NCBI GenBank assembly: GCA_009741485.1
Contig: CM019238.1
Location: 8,165,477 to 8,229,476 of the forward strand
Direction: 5' to 3'
DNA from: Malurus cyaneus samueli
Lineage: Eukaryota; Chordata; Aves; Passeriformes; Maluridae
Length of the DNA stretch: 64,000 bases
Under the pieces are notes generated by a model. It was not told where the DNA came from. It saw only the letters and a program-made list of their open reading frames with translations, and made no database searches. Positions within the stretch are counted from its first letter, which is position 1; each line of letters begins with the position of its first letter. The position numbers were made by a program, and so were the translations under genes. Shown here in pieces: positions 36,256 to 49,600 of the stretch.

Positions 36256-39200
36256 AATGAAGAAGAAGGCTGGCTGGCTGCATCACACAGCACAGATGGC
36301 TGTAGTAAAGAAGACACCTGCTCAAACAGGATGGACTGAGTAGGGGCTGCTCCTTCTCAGCAGTCGGATCAGAGAGCCCCGTGTGGGAGAGAGAGAAGCA
36401 GCTCTGGAGGAGTGGGTGCAATGCACAGGGAGAGTTCAGTGAGAGGAGGGACTGATCTGGGTAAAATGTGTGTTTGGAGGGAAAAGTGCTCTGGAAGAAT
36501 CTGTCTTGATACTTTAATGAAGTATTTTTTAGCATGTTTTAAGATCTACTCTTGTTTGTTTTTTGATTACAGATTCCATTCTGTACCAGTAAAACACTAT
36601 CTCTATTCTTGTCTTAGATGAAGGAAATTGTAGAAAACACAGCTACTAAAATCTAAACAGCAACAATGGCTTCTGTCTACTGAGAATTAGAGTAAAAAGA
36701 TGCAAAGCAAGAACGTGCTTTGAAGTCTGTGGACAATCAGGATGTGACCCACAAATAGGAAAAAAACAGTTATGAAACATAAATGCATCATTCCAGAATA
36801 TGCAGAGAAAATATTTGGGGGTAAATTACTGGTACCACCAAGGCTGCCAACACTGTAGTGGGGGTTATTACTGCTAAGCACAGATGAACTTTTTGAGGGG
36901 TCTATCAGGAGAGACTGAATATCAAAGAAATATTATTTGTAAGGGAAATAATGTGTTTTGAGATTGCAGTTTTCATTTGCATCGAAGTCTATTCAAAGCA
37001 TTTTGCAGTTACAGAAGACCACAGGAAAATTCCAAAGGAGCAGCATCAAAGGGCAAATATGACACTGAACTGTGTTGGAGAATAGGGCAAGATGTGCTGT
37101 TTGGAAACTCCTTGTTCTTCTCTGTCAGTAAGTACGGGAAAAGATGGAGAATGCCTGAGACAATGACTGCAGCCTAAATCAACAAATCAGGAAAAGCTGA
37201 GATGGTGTTCAAGGACTCTGCTGCTGGAATTGATGGTACGAGAGAGAAAAGGACTTCCTTAGAGAGTGAAAAAAGCCACCCTCTACTCTGTGCTGCTCTT
37301 TTTGGACTCCTTCCTCATCTGAGTTCTTGCCATGTGGAGAGAGAAATGGAGTTAACAGAATATTTGTGTGAAGCAAATGGATGGAGAAACAATGTGACAG
37401 GCTGACTTTACTGGGCTTGATGTACTTCCTCTAGTAATACTTTTTTTCCACTAAGTGGGGTGAAGCGAGTGATTTCTCGTTGCCTTTCCATAGATATTGC
37501 TATATAACCTCCTGACACAGAGGTGATTTTCCCTTCAAGTCTGTGTAATATTTCTGAAGAGCACCAATGGATATTCCCAGGAAATGTTCCAAAAATCCTC
37601 AGAAGTTTTAAGGCCCCCTCTTAGTCCTGAGCGCTTTCCTTTGTGATCTGCAGTGTGTCAGCTCAGCTCAGTGAGAAAACCCTGGAGGCTGTGCTTTGCA
37701 TGTGGCTTCACTTTCTACAGGCAGGCAAAGCCCAGTTGTTCCTGTCAAATGCCTTGGGGTTTCTGTGATGGAGATTACAGCTGGCTGTGGTGGAGCTTCT
37801 GATGGAAGCAGAAAGGAAACTCCTTGTATCATAATCTGAGAGGCAAGAGATCCCCTGGAACCAGGCTGGGCTGCTTTTGCAAGTCCTGTCAAAGGATCCT
37901 GTGCAGATGCTGATACCTGCTAGGGAGTCAGGAATGCTGTATTTTGTGCTCTAAATGAGAAAGCTTTTTGAGAGGAAAAAAAAAAAAAATCTAAAGATGA
38001 CCTCCGGACAGGAGGATCTGGTACTCAGCCAGGCTGAATTTGCATAAAGAGACTGAAGGAAGAGAGAGACAAACTTCAATAAGTACAAGGTTGTTTGTCA
38101 TGAGAAATTAATGCCCCCAGTTGTCAGATGATGGAGGAGGTAAGCAGCACATCTCAGGGTGCCATTCCTGAAACAGAAAGGGAGTGTTTTCCACACAAAA
38201 TCATTGTTGTGTGTGTCCACAGCTGGTTGAAAACCCTACTGAAATAAGTCACGGATGTCAATAACCCAGTCATGTCAGAGACATATATTAAGTCAGCTCT
38301 GGTTGTTGGTCTTGTTCACTTCTATATTTTTGTCGCTGGCTGGTGGAATTGAGTTTATTTTATGGATTTTGCAGGTTGTGGGATCCAGAAGGGACTGCAG
38401 TGGCTTTGCAGAAAAGGATCAGAATTCTTGATAATTTTGGGAAATCTGGCAATCAATAAGGTCAGGTCTTACGCTTATACAAATATTCATGCAAGCGCAC
38501 ACTTCGGATGAAAAAAATCCCAAAGTGCAGTGTTTAAACAGGGAATAATTAGCTACTCATTATTAGTTGAGCCTGCAGTTTTTCCATCATAAACTAAACA
38601 TGATTTATTGTTACCTTACCATGCCAAAGGTAACTCTGGCACAATCCAAGAGCTGTGTTTAAGTCACAGGATTTGTTAATTCCACTTTCCATGGTGCTTT
38701 ATCACAGTTTTCTAAGACAAGTAACAGATCTCAACCAGGGACAATGACAGGGGCTTTTCTTTGCTGAGGTTTCTTGTTTACAAGATGTTAAACACTGGAA
38801 GAAGTGTAGTCTACTTCAGGGAAAAGGAAACTGAGGGTTTTCAATGTCTTTGAATAGATAGATTCTATAGAGAGAATAGACTCCTTTATGCTCGCTTTTC
38901 TGCAGTTAGTGCAGTTAAGTAATGGAATTAGGTGATGTTGTGCTCTTGGGTGAATAAACGTTGCTGAGTGAGGCTGTTTCTCCTGAGAAATGCGAGGATG
39001 TCCCTTCTGCAGCCCCAGGAAGCTGCCCCAGCCCTGCTGTGCAAAGGACCAACAGGATGGTTAAAGGAAATCCTTCATGCCTAATCCTCACCTTTAAACC
39101 TTCAATTTTTTGCATTTCTTTTTTCAGCTTTGCTTGCAGAGGCTGGACCACTTGTGTTGAGTCATCTTCCCCATCAGAATTTTTACCTTTTTGCACTCTT

Positions 39201-40416
39201 GCCAATGTTCACTTTCCTTCACTGTCTCAAGCCTGTTCAGTGCAGACAGCAGCAGACTTACTCCATTTACAGAGAGGGAGAAAGAAAAAGATTTTCTAAG
39301 TATAGCTGGGGTGCTACAGTTCCTAAATCATCCTAAGGCAACCCCTTTCATTCCCTTAAATGCATATAGAGAGCTTATTGAGCATCAACTGGGTGTGTGA
39401 AATTAGCTGGATGAAGCTGATCCTCTGGTTATGCAAAAAGAAGTTGCTGCAGAGAAAAAGGGAGGAGCTCTAAAAATTAGAAGCAGAAACTTGCCTCTGT
39501 TGAAACCAGTGGAAATTTTCATTGACTTTGATGGGGTCATAAATTCACAATAATTCTTATATTTCAGCACAAATTATTAAAGATGCTTTAACTTCTCTGG
39601 AGCCTTGTCAGTGTACAGGAGAACACAGTTCTGTAAGTCTGGGGATTCGTGAAATGATGTGTTTCAATATGTGGGTTGCTAAGTTGTTAACTCAAATGCA
39701 CTTTGAGTACTATCTGAAAAGCTAATCTAAAGTAATAAAGCTAATGTGCTCTTGGAGCATCCTGAGGATTTGAAGTCAATGCAATTCTTGAATGACGAGC
39801 ATAATTTTGAAAGATATAAAATATTTTATAAAAGCACATTGCAGTCCATAGTAGAGGAGCATCTTTCTACTTTTTCCTGTGGAAATGAAATCTTTGCTGT
39901 GGCATGAACTTTGGGTTGATCAATCTTCAATGTAGTCACAAATACAATTTACTGTTATTACAACAATTTGTTGTTTTTATAGCACAAGCAATGTTCTAAG
40001 TAATTTGCAGGTAGGTGTTAAAACAAAAGCTGTTCCCCAAAGGAAGTAAAATACACACCTTTTGGGGATAAAAGAACATCATGTGTGTTGTGCAGCACAC
40101 AGCATACTGAGCAGGTCTGTGCTCTAGTAATGAGCTCTGGTCCTGCATGGATAGAGAGGAAGCAAATCTTTACTGTTTCCTCTGCTGCTGGTTTGTTTAG
40201 ACTTCCCAGTGTGTGTTTTCCTGTTTCACTGTATTGGCTCCTGTAAATCCCACAGTTCCTTCCATGTCCTTGAGCAGATGAAACAGAGCCAGCAGTGTTT
40301 TTCTAGGAGAGCCACTGTCTTGTCAGAGATGGCAGAGGCCCCTGGGAGCCCTGAGCCCCATCCTTGGGTCTGCAGTGCTGGCAGAGCTCACCCAGCAGGG
40401 AGGGTGGCACTCACAT
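36256..40416. other. Unique non-coding sequence
   Basis: No gene is supported. A 14-base A run is at 37976-37989, and an AT palindrome, TATAAAATATTTTATA, is at 39815-39830. Short open frames occur throughout, the longest 112 codons at 38961-39299 on plus, overlapped by one on minus; none is recognised. Confidence 0.55.
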
Positions 40417-40586
40417 GTGTTATTGGCGTGTGCAGATTTGTATCTTTATATCGTTATTAGCATGTGCAGGTTTGTATCTTTATATCATTATTAGCATGTG
40501 TATTTTTTGTGTCTTTATATCATTATTAGCATGTGTTTTTTTGTATTTTTTCATCATTATTATCATGTGTAGATTTGTATCACTGT
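40417..40586 (+). repeat. 34-bp minisatellite, about 5 copies
   Basis: Units starting near 40417, 40451, 40485, 40520 and 40554 follow the pattern TCATTATTAGCATGTG, then CAGRTTTGTATC, then TTTATA. Spacings are 34, 34, 35 and 34 bases. Outer units are more diverged. The array lies within the longest open frame of the window (192 codons, 40364-40942 on plus). That frame starts at TTG and gives a membrane-like peptide of repeating I/L/F/C residues purely because the AT-rich unit lacks stops in this phase. No other evidence supports a protein. Confidence 0.93.
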
Positions 40587-43500
40587 GCTGTGAAGGTGTA
40601 GCCCACAGGCTGTCCTTGGCTCTAGGGACAACAGGGTCAGAATTCTTCCTCTGTTTGGGGAAAAGAGGAAAAATAGTGGGTTTGCATGTCCACAAAAACT
40701 CTGCAAATTTTGCTGCTGTAAAAGTTATTCAGACAAGAAATGCTGTGACAAAAATTCTTGCCTTACCTTCAGTAAACATCCGACCCCAGCAAGGGGCTCC
40801 TTCCAGTGTCACTGCAGGGGAGGGAATGGGAGCATTGGAATGGAAGCAGCTGTGCTGTGTGCGGTGGACATCAAACAGGTTTAACACAGGAAAGAATCAG
40901 TCACGTATTCCTGCTCTGCTGGGAAACCGCAGCGAGTTCTGATCCTGGCAATGGCATCTCCCACACATCTGCTCAGTGTGCGTGTTCCTCTCCTGCGCTC
41001 CCCGTGCAGCAGCTGGGGGATGGCTTTGTCATTGTTTTCCACTCTGGGTAGGTGGGGATGAGCAAAAACCACAGAAAATTCTCAGGCTGATAAACAGTTA
41101 CTAAACCTGTATCCCACCAAACTATTTTTCTTCATCATCCTGCTCCTTCTCCTTATTAACTTGTACAAACCCTGTGTGTGTGTTGCTGCAAGAGGAAAGG
41201 CAGGCTCTGTTGTTCCTGTGGCAATGAAAATTGTTTTTGAGGGTGACTTGAATCGTCACGTTGAACCAGCTGCTTTTTTCTTGTGTTGGTTTTATTTTGC
41301 CTTTTTCTATTCCTCTTAGGTTTTGTTTCATTTTGTTCCACTTGCTGCAGACTGTCTGCAATCTACATCTCTTTGTAGGGACAGCTAAAATGAAATAAAA
41401 AATAGAGTAAGTTGCTTAGGTAGACATCTCCTCAGGTCTTTTCTGACTAGCTGTGAAAGCTCCTGCATCCTTTTCCTTTATGTTATAGGATACTGAATTA
41501 GCCAATAAATTGGTCTGAACCTGTTTCTGTAAAATCTGTGACAAATGTTTAGACTTCTAAACAAAGTCAGGCTCCATTCACATCTGTGTTTTTTCTGTGT
41601 GTTCTGTGCACAGTCCTTAGGGAAAGAATGCTTGTTACAATATCTAAATTGAATATAATATTTTATAGTAAGTACATGAAGCAAATTTTGTATTTAAAAT
41701 TGTGAGGTACTAGAAATGGAAATTAATTTCTGAAAGTTTTCTTTGAGAAAATAGGAAATTGCTGTGTACGTAATAGGTCATCCTGCTGTAAGGTTTTTGC
41801 TCAATAAGCACTATTTAATGTGTTATACAGGACAAGAAGTTAACATGTGCAAATGTTAATGATTGAACAAGAAGAAAGATATCTGACAAATTATTCATAG
41901 TCCAGGAAAAAGTGATTCGACTTTTTTTTATCATTGTGATCTTTTAGTCTGACCTCCTTTATAACATGGTAGAGGAGACTTGGATTAATTATTTCTTAAT
42001 TGAAGCAGAGGAGAGCTTCTGGAAAAATGTCATATCCTGCTTTAAAAATGAACATGATGGAGGTCCTGGCATAAAATGTGGCAAAGGACTCCAGTTTGTC
42101 CTCTTTGTAAGATTTGTGTCTTTTTTTCTCTAACCTGACTTTCTCTCTCTTTGGTGCCGCATGTAATTATTTGTTACATTGAAGAACCTATTATTTATAG
42201 TTTTTTCTTTATGTTCTAGTTATTTCACTCTGTTTGGGTCCCTTTATTTTGCAAATGGAGCAGATGTCAGCATGACTCACATGCTGATAAATTGTTTCTA
42301 TATTCAATGGGGAAGCAATTTTGTGAGGGAAGAATCTTTATAATAATTTCTAATTGCTTAACATAAACCAGTTTAAACAAAAAACTGAAGAAATAAAGAC
42401 CTTAGAACTCACAAACAGGAGCCTAAAGACGATAGGAAAAGACAGCATAAAGGCACAAATTCAGTGTACTGTGTAGTGAATATTTATGATGAAAACACGA
42501 AGTTGATGAGCGTATGGTGAATACAAGTCTTTCGTTTTCTTTTTGGATAAACATTAACAACTGCTAATTCCTGCATCCCCACAAAGTGCATTTTAGTTTA
42601 TTTTTGAAAAAAAATATTTCAGTCTTTTCTGACACAAATGAATTACTTCATTCTTCTGTGGGCCATCACATCCTACACCTTCTCCATTAACGTGGAGCCA
42701 TTAGTGGAAGGAAAAGACCTTCACTGTTTCTTGCATGTGAGTATTAACCTCAATGTGAAAACCACATGAGTTACATTGTAATGTTTTGATTTTTTTTCCC
42801 ACTGGTAAATTTAGTCAGTCCTTTTTTTTCCTAAGTCATTTGAGTACTAAAATACTATTTTTGTCTCTCGAGTTGAAACATTCTGACATAGATCTTCACC
42901 ACAGTGAAAAGATTTTCCCCATTGTTTACAAATTCTATCCAGCCTTATGTGATTTCCATTTTCTTCCCTTAGATGGTGCTAATAAGGTACAGAAAGCAGA
43001 GCCAGACTCTGCAGTGCTTTAGAAAGAACTTGCAGTACAATGAAGGCTTGTTTGGATTCTATGAGCAATTTCTTTCCTCCTCTCTGTGCTGCATTTCTGC
43101 CTTATTTGTGCTTATTCAAGCTCCAGAATGACACTATATAAAAGTATCAAATTTGGTAAACAATTACATCTGATGACTATATGTTCATTTTGGAAAACTA
43201 GAGGAACAAATTTTGTCTGTATCTGAGCTGCAAAATGAACAGACTTTTCATTAGCTCTGTACTCTCCCAGGAAAGCTTACTGCCAGTATCTGAACTCTGG
43301 GAAAATGGACTTGTTTTATTGGTATCCTGTGTTATTCACCATTAATTAGGGGCCCTCACAAACAACTTTTTCTTTAGTGTATAACAGTTATCCCTGTGCA
43401 CAGAAGCATAGAAAAATTTGCTCAGTAGAAAATGAGGCAGAAGAGAATCTTTAACAATTTTTCCTCTCAGTGCAAGGGTTGAGGATGTGTGGACCACCTT

Positions 43501-44803
43501 GGGTAACCATATTTATATTTTTTCCCTCAGTGTAATCCTGAGTGTCAATCAGTAGAAGAGCAGTTTTATGAAATCTCAGCACAAGGTAGGGTGAAGCCCT
43601 GAAATGAAATTTTGCCCCCTGAGGATTTTACCCTTCCTCAGGGGAATTTAAAGTACAACCACACATCTCGCTGTTTGGCATGTCCAGTGTAGAGGTAAAT
43701 GCTTCCAGAAGTGCATCCATGACCTGAGGACAGGGATCAGCAGCTCCTGTGAGACAAGTGGCAGCTCACCAGAGGCATCTCAGCCTGCCCACACTTTTGG
43801 CAGCAGAATTATCCTTTCATTTTTTCCCCTCCACCTTCTCCCCCCTGGCTCACCTCTCTCAGGCAGTGAGAGCTCTCAGCCTGCCTGGTGGTTGGGGTGT
43901 CTGTTCAGCACATAATTGATTGTGACTGCCCATCACTGCAGAGGAACAGCCACAGGGATTGGGAGGGCAGGAGCACCGTGGGTGTGGACCCCAGGACCCC
44001 AAAAAGCTGAATGCCAGGAGCCACACAATGCCAGCTGTGCCCTGCCTGGGGATAATCAGCTGCCAGGGTGTAATCAGCACTTTGCTCTCAGGAGCAATAA
44101 ACCAAGTTCACCTACAATACATGGATGAGAGGGAGACTTCACTGTTTATCAAATCTAGTTAGTTTGATTTAAACCCTCTAGGTTAGCCCAGTAGTGGATC
44201 TGTTTCTTTCCTGACCCTTCACTCATATTCACTATTGATTTTTCCTGAAGGACGTCAAGGCAATTACCACATGCCACTTTATTTTATCCTTTCCAGAAGA
44301 ACCTTGAATGAAGTTTTAGGACACTGTGAAATCAAGGAACATTCACTCCAATCAAACACAGCCAGCACTTTGTGTTGCCTTTGAGGTACAAGTTTGAAGT
44401 GCTGTCCTGATTAGAGTGCCTCTGTGATTGTTAATGTACAGCCAGCCCCACATTTCTATAGCCCATCTACCTCACAGGGCTCACTCTGACAGGCCAAAGC
44501 ACACTTTTATGGCTTTTTTGAGTTTAACCATCTTGTTCAGGGATTCAGCCATTGTCTGTCTTCAGCTTTTTTGGTTGAAGAGCCAATTTACGGTGCTCGT
44601 AGTGACCAGACCTAAAATCTAAACATTAAAGCTTCACTTTACCCTTTCATTACCTAATCTTACCTTTAGATTAAACCAGTGACAGGGGAATGGCTTTACA
44701 GAAGGATGTAAAGTTGAGCTTTCCTCTGGTGAGTCTGAAGCTTTGTGAAGATTCATTTTTTACTGCTTTTCCAGCTCAGGCCTCCTATGACAGCACAGTG
44801 CTT
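40587..44803. other. Unique non-coding sequence
   Basis: No gene or interspersed repeat is recognised. The 43.8-44.1 kb part is GC-richer with overlapping frames on both strands and no known similarity. The rest is AT-rich. Confidence 0.55.
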
Positions 44804-44824
44804 TGTGTGTAATTATTACACACA
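44804..44824. repeat. 21-bp palindrome around a TAATTATTA core
   Basis: The arms TGTGTGTAAT (44804-44813) and ATTACACACA (44815-44824) are exact reverse complements around a single T. The centre reads TAATTATTA, a dyad of homeodomain-type cores. It may be a dimeric binding site, a cruciform-prone site, or a chance product of a short TG/CA run next to AT-rich sequence. Confidence 0.9.
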
Positions 44825-47800
44825 GAACTGTATTAAAAGAATGCTACTAGTTTCCAAAGACAGGGCCATGAATTTTTAAACAAAGAGAATTGGAGGTGCT
44901 TATGCAATGTTTTGTCTCTGATGATGAGATTTTAATTAAATAAGCATATTCTGTTTTGACATTGAGCCCCAGCTCCATTCAGTGCACAATATGGACAGAG
45001 ATCACTTAATGAACAGATGTTCAGTTTTGGTTTTCCTCAGTGTGTGGCATCGGGCCCCATTTGCCAGGTTTCCCACTCTGATGACTGCTTGAAATTTCTA
45101 ATTTTCTCTTGAGTTATTATGTGGCACTTGTCATAGCATTAGGGCAAATCCGTTACATGTCAGCATGTGAACTCCTGTGGTCCTTGTTTGGTTTGTTGGA
45201 CCCTAGTGCGCTCAATTTGGAAATACTTGGAATTGTACCTAATTCCTAATGTTGCTCTTCATTCGCCAACTCTTCCCTCCAAAGGTTTTTTCATAAATTA
45301 CATTAAAACCTTAGACTTTTTTTTCTATGTTCTTTGTATGATAAGACATATAATAGCATTTTCTCAAGTTCTCAGGATAACCCATTTACTGCAGAGTTGT
45401 CTGGGGTTAAATCTTGCCTTTAGGTCATTATTTGGGTAACAAAGATGATGTCAATGAAATGTTGGTTGTTATCTGCTGTAGATGTTAACATGCTGCCTTC
45501 ACATTAATCTGGCCATTCAATGAAGCTGGGTTTTGCTGGAACATTGAATTTCATGGCTGTGTTTTTTGTTGAAAGGCTCAGGGGAGAAATTCCCCATGTC
45601 CTGGTCAAGGGAACACCAACACTGACATCCCCCTGCAGTGCAGATGTCCCATTGTTGCAGATACTGGCTGGTGTTTGAGTTTTTGATACAGAACAGCTGA
45701 TGGTGCCAGGTAACAATAAATGGGGTCAGAATTGCCACTGTGATGTTACCAGATGCATCCTATTCCAAATTTCAGTTTTTTGTTTGGCCAAACTGAGTGA
45801 CTATTGTAGACAGATTGGACAGGAGGGCTTTAGCGAGAAATCAATAGGGAGATCAGTGGGATTTTCAGTTTTTGAGTGTTTAATTTGCAGTCTTGATGTT
45901 TAATATGGAATTCCTCATGAAACTCGTGCCCTTGCATGGTTCATTTTCAAGGGATCAGCGAGGTGGGGTGGTTGCACAAACAGGGTTCGGTTCCGAAAAT
46001 AACTTGTCATAGTTTCAAGATCTGTGTCATAGCTTGTGCAGATATGTACAAACCCAGATATGCTTAACAAATTCTTTCCTCATAATAGTTTAATTCCTAA
46101 CAGTGTTAAGACAGAGGATATGTATAAAAAGTTTTAAATATTTTCACTTGCTTACTTCACAAGGTTTAAGAGCATTGTTGTTAAATTATGCAGGATGGCA
46201 ATCCTCTTGTGAAGCTGTTGTAATAACCAGTCAAGAAGAGCTATTTCTGCAAACACTCACTGCTGTATTTCTAAGTGCTCAGAACTATTACCAAATTCTG
46301 CTTTCTACATAAATATTTTTAGCATTTGAAGCAACAGCTGCTACATTTAAAAGAATGCTGGATGATGTCTGGCGCTGCAGATTTTTAAACAATAGTTAGA
46401 GGCACTGGCTTGAGAATACTTGTGTGGACAAAAAAGATTCTGTTTGTTGTGATTTGTGAGGCTATACTAATTATGACTTGTTAATTCTTGTACTCCTACC
46501 ATCTCTGAGCCAAGAATTTTGACAGAAGTAGTTTTTTTCACTTGATAATTGTCATTTGGATTCTTTAGTCTTTACATTATTCATATCAGGATTCATTATT
46601 CTCTTTAAAACAGTTGTCCAAAGCAAATGCAGAAACAATAACGTAGACCCCTGGTGACCTGTCTTACTGAATCCATAATGAACAGCAAATATTCACAACT
46701 ATCAATTGGTTGCAGCTAACAGGTTGACAATTATTCATGGAAACTAATTGGGAAATATTTATGGACAATAAATAAATGCATAATAATCAAGGCTGGTTCA
46801 CGGATGACTTGCCAACCCAAAAAGGAGTGAATTTTGTCAAGAATACGGTTCTGTGCAATTTGCTGTGCTGTTGCTACCTGCAGATATCTGTCAAAAGGTA
46901 TCACTGGAGCAGTCTGTGTCCATTCTGCTTTGAGCAGTTATTTGCACCTTGTTGGGCTGCTGAGGCACCAGATTCAGGGCAGGGATAATGCAGGGGCACT
47001 GTCCAGGGCTGCAGGATGGAACCTGACCCCCCTTAGTGCACTAAGCTAGGATGGATCAGGATTTCTCAGGGTTTTAAATGCTAAAAAATAAAATCAAGGT
47101 CAATCTCTAATTAAGTGGGACCTGGTGTGAATATAAATGATTCCATTTACCTGTGCAGCAATGTGACCTGCTGGGGGAAAATGCAAAACAAAGGTGTTTT
47201 TGTGACTTTGCTGCATCCCCAGCTCGAGCTCCTCCCAAGATGGGTCAGCTCCTTCCAGGGCAGAGCAGTTCAGACTCATTTTAATTCTGCCTGGGTGGGG
47301 CCATTAGAGAACAGCAACAAAACTCCTGCCTCAGGTGTGTCTGTCGACCCTTCCCATGCTGGATTTGTCCTCTTTGAGAATGACCAACATCTTCAGCCAG
47401 CTAGCCTTGTTGATCTCGTCAATATTTGACTCTGACAGAATAGTGCAAGCAGTACAGTGCCAAAAATGGATGTCTGCCAACTGATTTACTGTCTCGGGCA
47501 GATTCTCCCTGTAAAAGCATCAGACCAAATGCATGGAGTAATGCACTTATTCTGGGTCCTCTCCCCCAAAAAAGGAGGTGGGGGGGCTTTTTCTTTAGGC
47601 CTAAAGAAAAAAAAAATAGGTCTACATTATCTTATTTTTAGCTGACTCATTGTCAGGAACCTAACAAGGCTGTCCTATCCCAAAAATAAACTTGAAGGTA
47701 AACTATGTTCAAAATGACAGCTCTGTAAACTCTGGCTCCCTTCTCTAATGGGAAAAGGCTGGCAGGAAGGGCAGGATCTGGAAGGAAAATTTTGCTCTTC

Positions 47801-49372
47801 ACTCTCAAGTTCTAGAGTTTCCTCTTGAAACTTTTGAGATATTGGGTTTGACATGAATCAGGTGAATCTCCTTAAAATCCTTTCAAAACTAGGGCAACAA
47901 ATCTTACCCAGTGAAGAGATGGGGGTGAGAGATCAGAGCCCACAGCACCACAGAGCTCCTGTCCCTGTTGCACCAGGGATGAAAGAGAAATTGCCCCTTG
48001 CCAGGAAATGCTGATGGCAAAGGACACTGGACATGACTGATTTGCCATCATTTCTCTCTCCAGAGCAGCTCTCAGCAGAGCTACCTCTGACAGAAACTGT
48101 GGGTCTGGCCACTGAGAGGAAAACATCCCATAAGTTTTGTGAATGTCTTGATGGCCACAGTCAAACAGAATGTACCAACTTTTGGGGGCAGTTGTGGGAG
48201 AGGAGCTCTGCTGAAACTTTGGTCCAGCTCCCCACTGTTACAGCTCAATTTTAAAGGTTTGGGACACTAAAATTTCTGGCCATAAAGATTTTGTAGGCAA
48301 TGATGATTCTCCTTTATATATGAAACTATAAAGAACTACTGGGGAACTAGGTGAAAAGTAAAACTGCCACAATTTAAGATTTACAGCAGAAAATATCGAA
48401 ATAGGGAGATAATGCAGCATCTTTAGCAGAGATGGGCAAAGCACTGAGATTCAGCAACACACATTGTTCAGCATTTCTGAAAAGCAATAGGCATTGAAAG
48501 GGCTGATCTGTGGGTGGTGAGCAATCAGTGAGATGTTCTTAGATAGAAATGGCTAAAACCCTCATTTAAAAGTAACCTTTCTTCCATTTGGGTGAGGAAG
48601 AGCAGCGAGTTTATGGTTTTCCTGTAGCTGACAGACTTCAATTTGTTACTCAAGAAAAAGATTTACAAATGCCTTTTTGTTGGCTAATGTGTAAATGTGA
48701 ATTGGCAAAGACAATGTAATAATGTAAAAGGACCATCAGGCAGTCAGAGCAGCTCTGCTTTTGGATGAACACGCAGGATAGGGTCAAACAGCCAGATTTT
48801 TAATTTGACGCTTTCCCAGTAAGAAAAATATCTCCCCTGCTAATGTAAGGAGAGAGGGGGTGGGGGGGAATGCACAGCAAGTGGAAGCAACCACAGGGGT
48901 CCCTGAAAGTAGTTGTATAATGATTATTTGACAAGGCTTCCTGGATGCTAACAATCCCATTAAAAATAAGTTGGCAAAAACATTAGGATCCTGAACTGAC
49001 TGAAAATGAAAGAAGAGAAATGAGGAGGGATTAAAGTAAAGCTCAGAAATAAAGAACAACCACTGAGTGTGTCCATGGTGGGAGTCTGTGAGCCTGATGG
49101 GAAGCTCTGGGTAATTAGCTGTATTTGACTTCTTTCTGATATTCAAAAAGACTTTCCTCTCTCCTCTTCCACCCCACATTTTCTTGTAAAGAATGAATTC
49201 TTGGAGGTCACAGTCTACAGTGGGACACCCAGCTTTAGGCATTGTTCACTCACATCATTAGAGACAATTCTTGCCCAAAGAACTTTAAATCTACATTTAC
49301 CAGGCAGAGAAGGGAAATGGTGGTATCATAGGTTTGTAAATGAGAAGCTGAGGCACAGCTCTAAAATGATAA
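44825..49372. other. Unique non-coding sequence
   Basis: No gene is supported. A G run is at about 47578-47586 followed by an A run near 47608-47616, and G runs occur at about 48855-48868. The 152-codon ATG frame on the minus strand at 48784-49242 is the longest ATG-initiated frame in the window and is not recognised (see findings). Confidence 0.55.
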
Positions 49373-49600
49373 AGTCATAGAATTGCTTAGGTTGGAAAGA
49401 CTTTTCAGTGATCAAGTCCAATTTTTTGCCCAGCACTGCCAGGGAAAATAAAACGTGTCCCCAGTGGCCACCTCTGTATAGTTTTGTAAATGCTTTGAGG
49501 GTGGGTGACTCTGAGTAGTCTGTTCCAGTTCCTGATAACCCTTTGGGTGAGTATATTTTTCCTGGTGTCCAGTCTGGTGTCACTGGAGGCAGGAGGATGT
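49373..49600 (-). mobile_element. CR1 LINE 3' fragment
   Basis: In reverse orientation the copy starts with TCATAGAATTGCTTAGGTTG, then GATCAAGTCCAATT and GCCCAGCACTGCCAGG. These are followed by the diverged CTGTTCCAGTTCCTGATAAC and TTTTTCCTGGTGTCCAGTCT blocks that occupy the same positions in avian CR1. The first 230 bases align well in order; beyond about 49600 the match is lost. It contains no coding domain and is 5'-truncated. The subfamily resembles that of the plus-strand copy at 58.2 kb. Open frames across it are artefacts. Confidence 0.9.

Noticed and set aside
36537..36554. TTTTAAGATCTACTCTT, shared with about 63703-63719
   Set aside because: A 17-base identity between two places with no similarity around it. 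It is plausible by chance and not evidence of a repeat family.
39815..39830. TATAAAATATTTTATA palindrome
   Set aside because: A perfect dyad, but made only of A and T, so it is expected by chance in AT-rich DNA. Not treated as a promoter.
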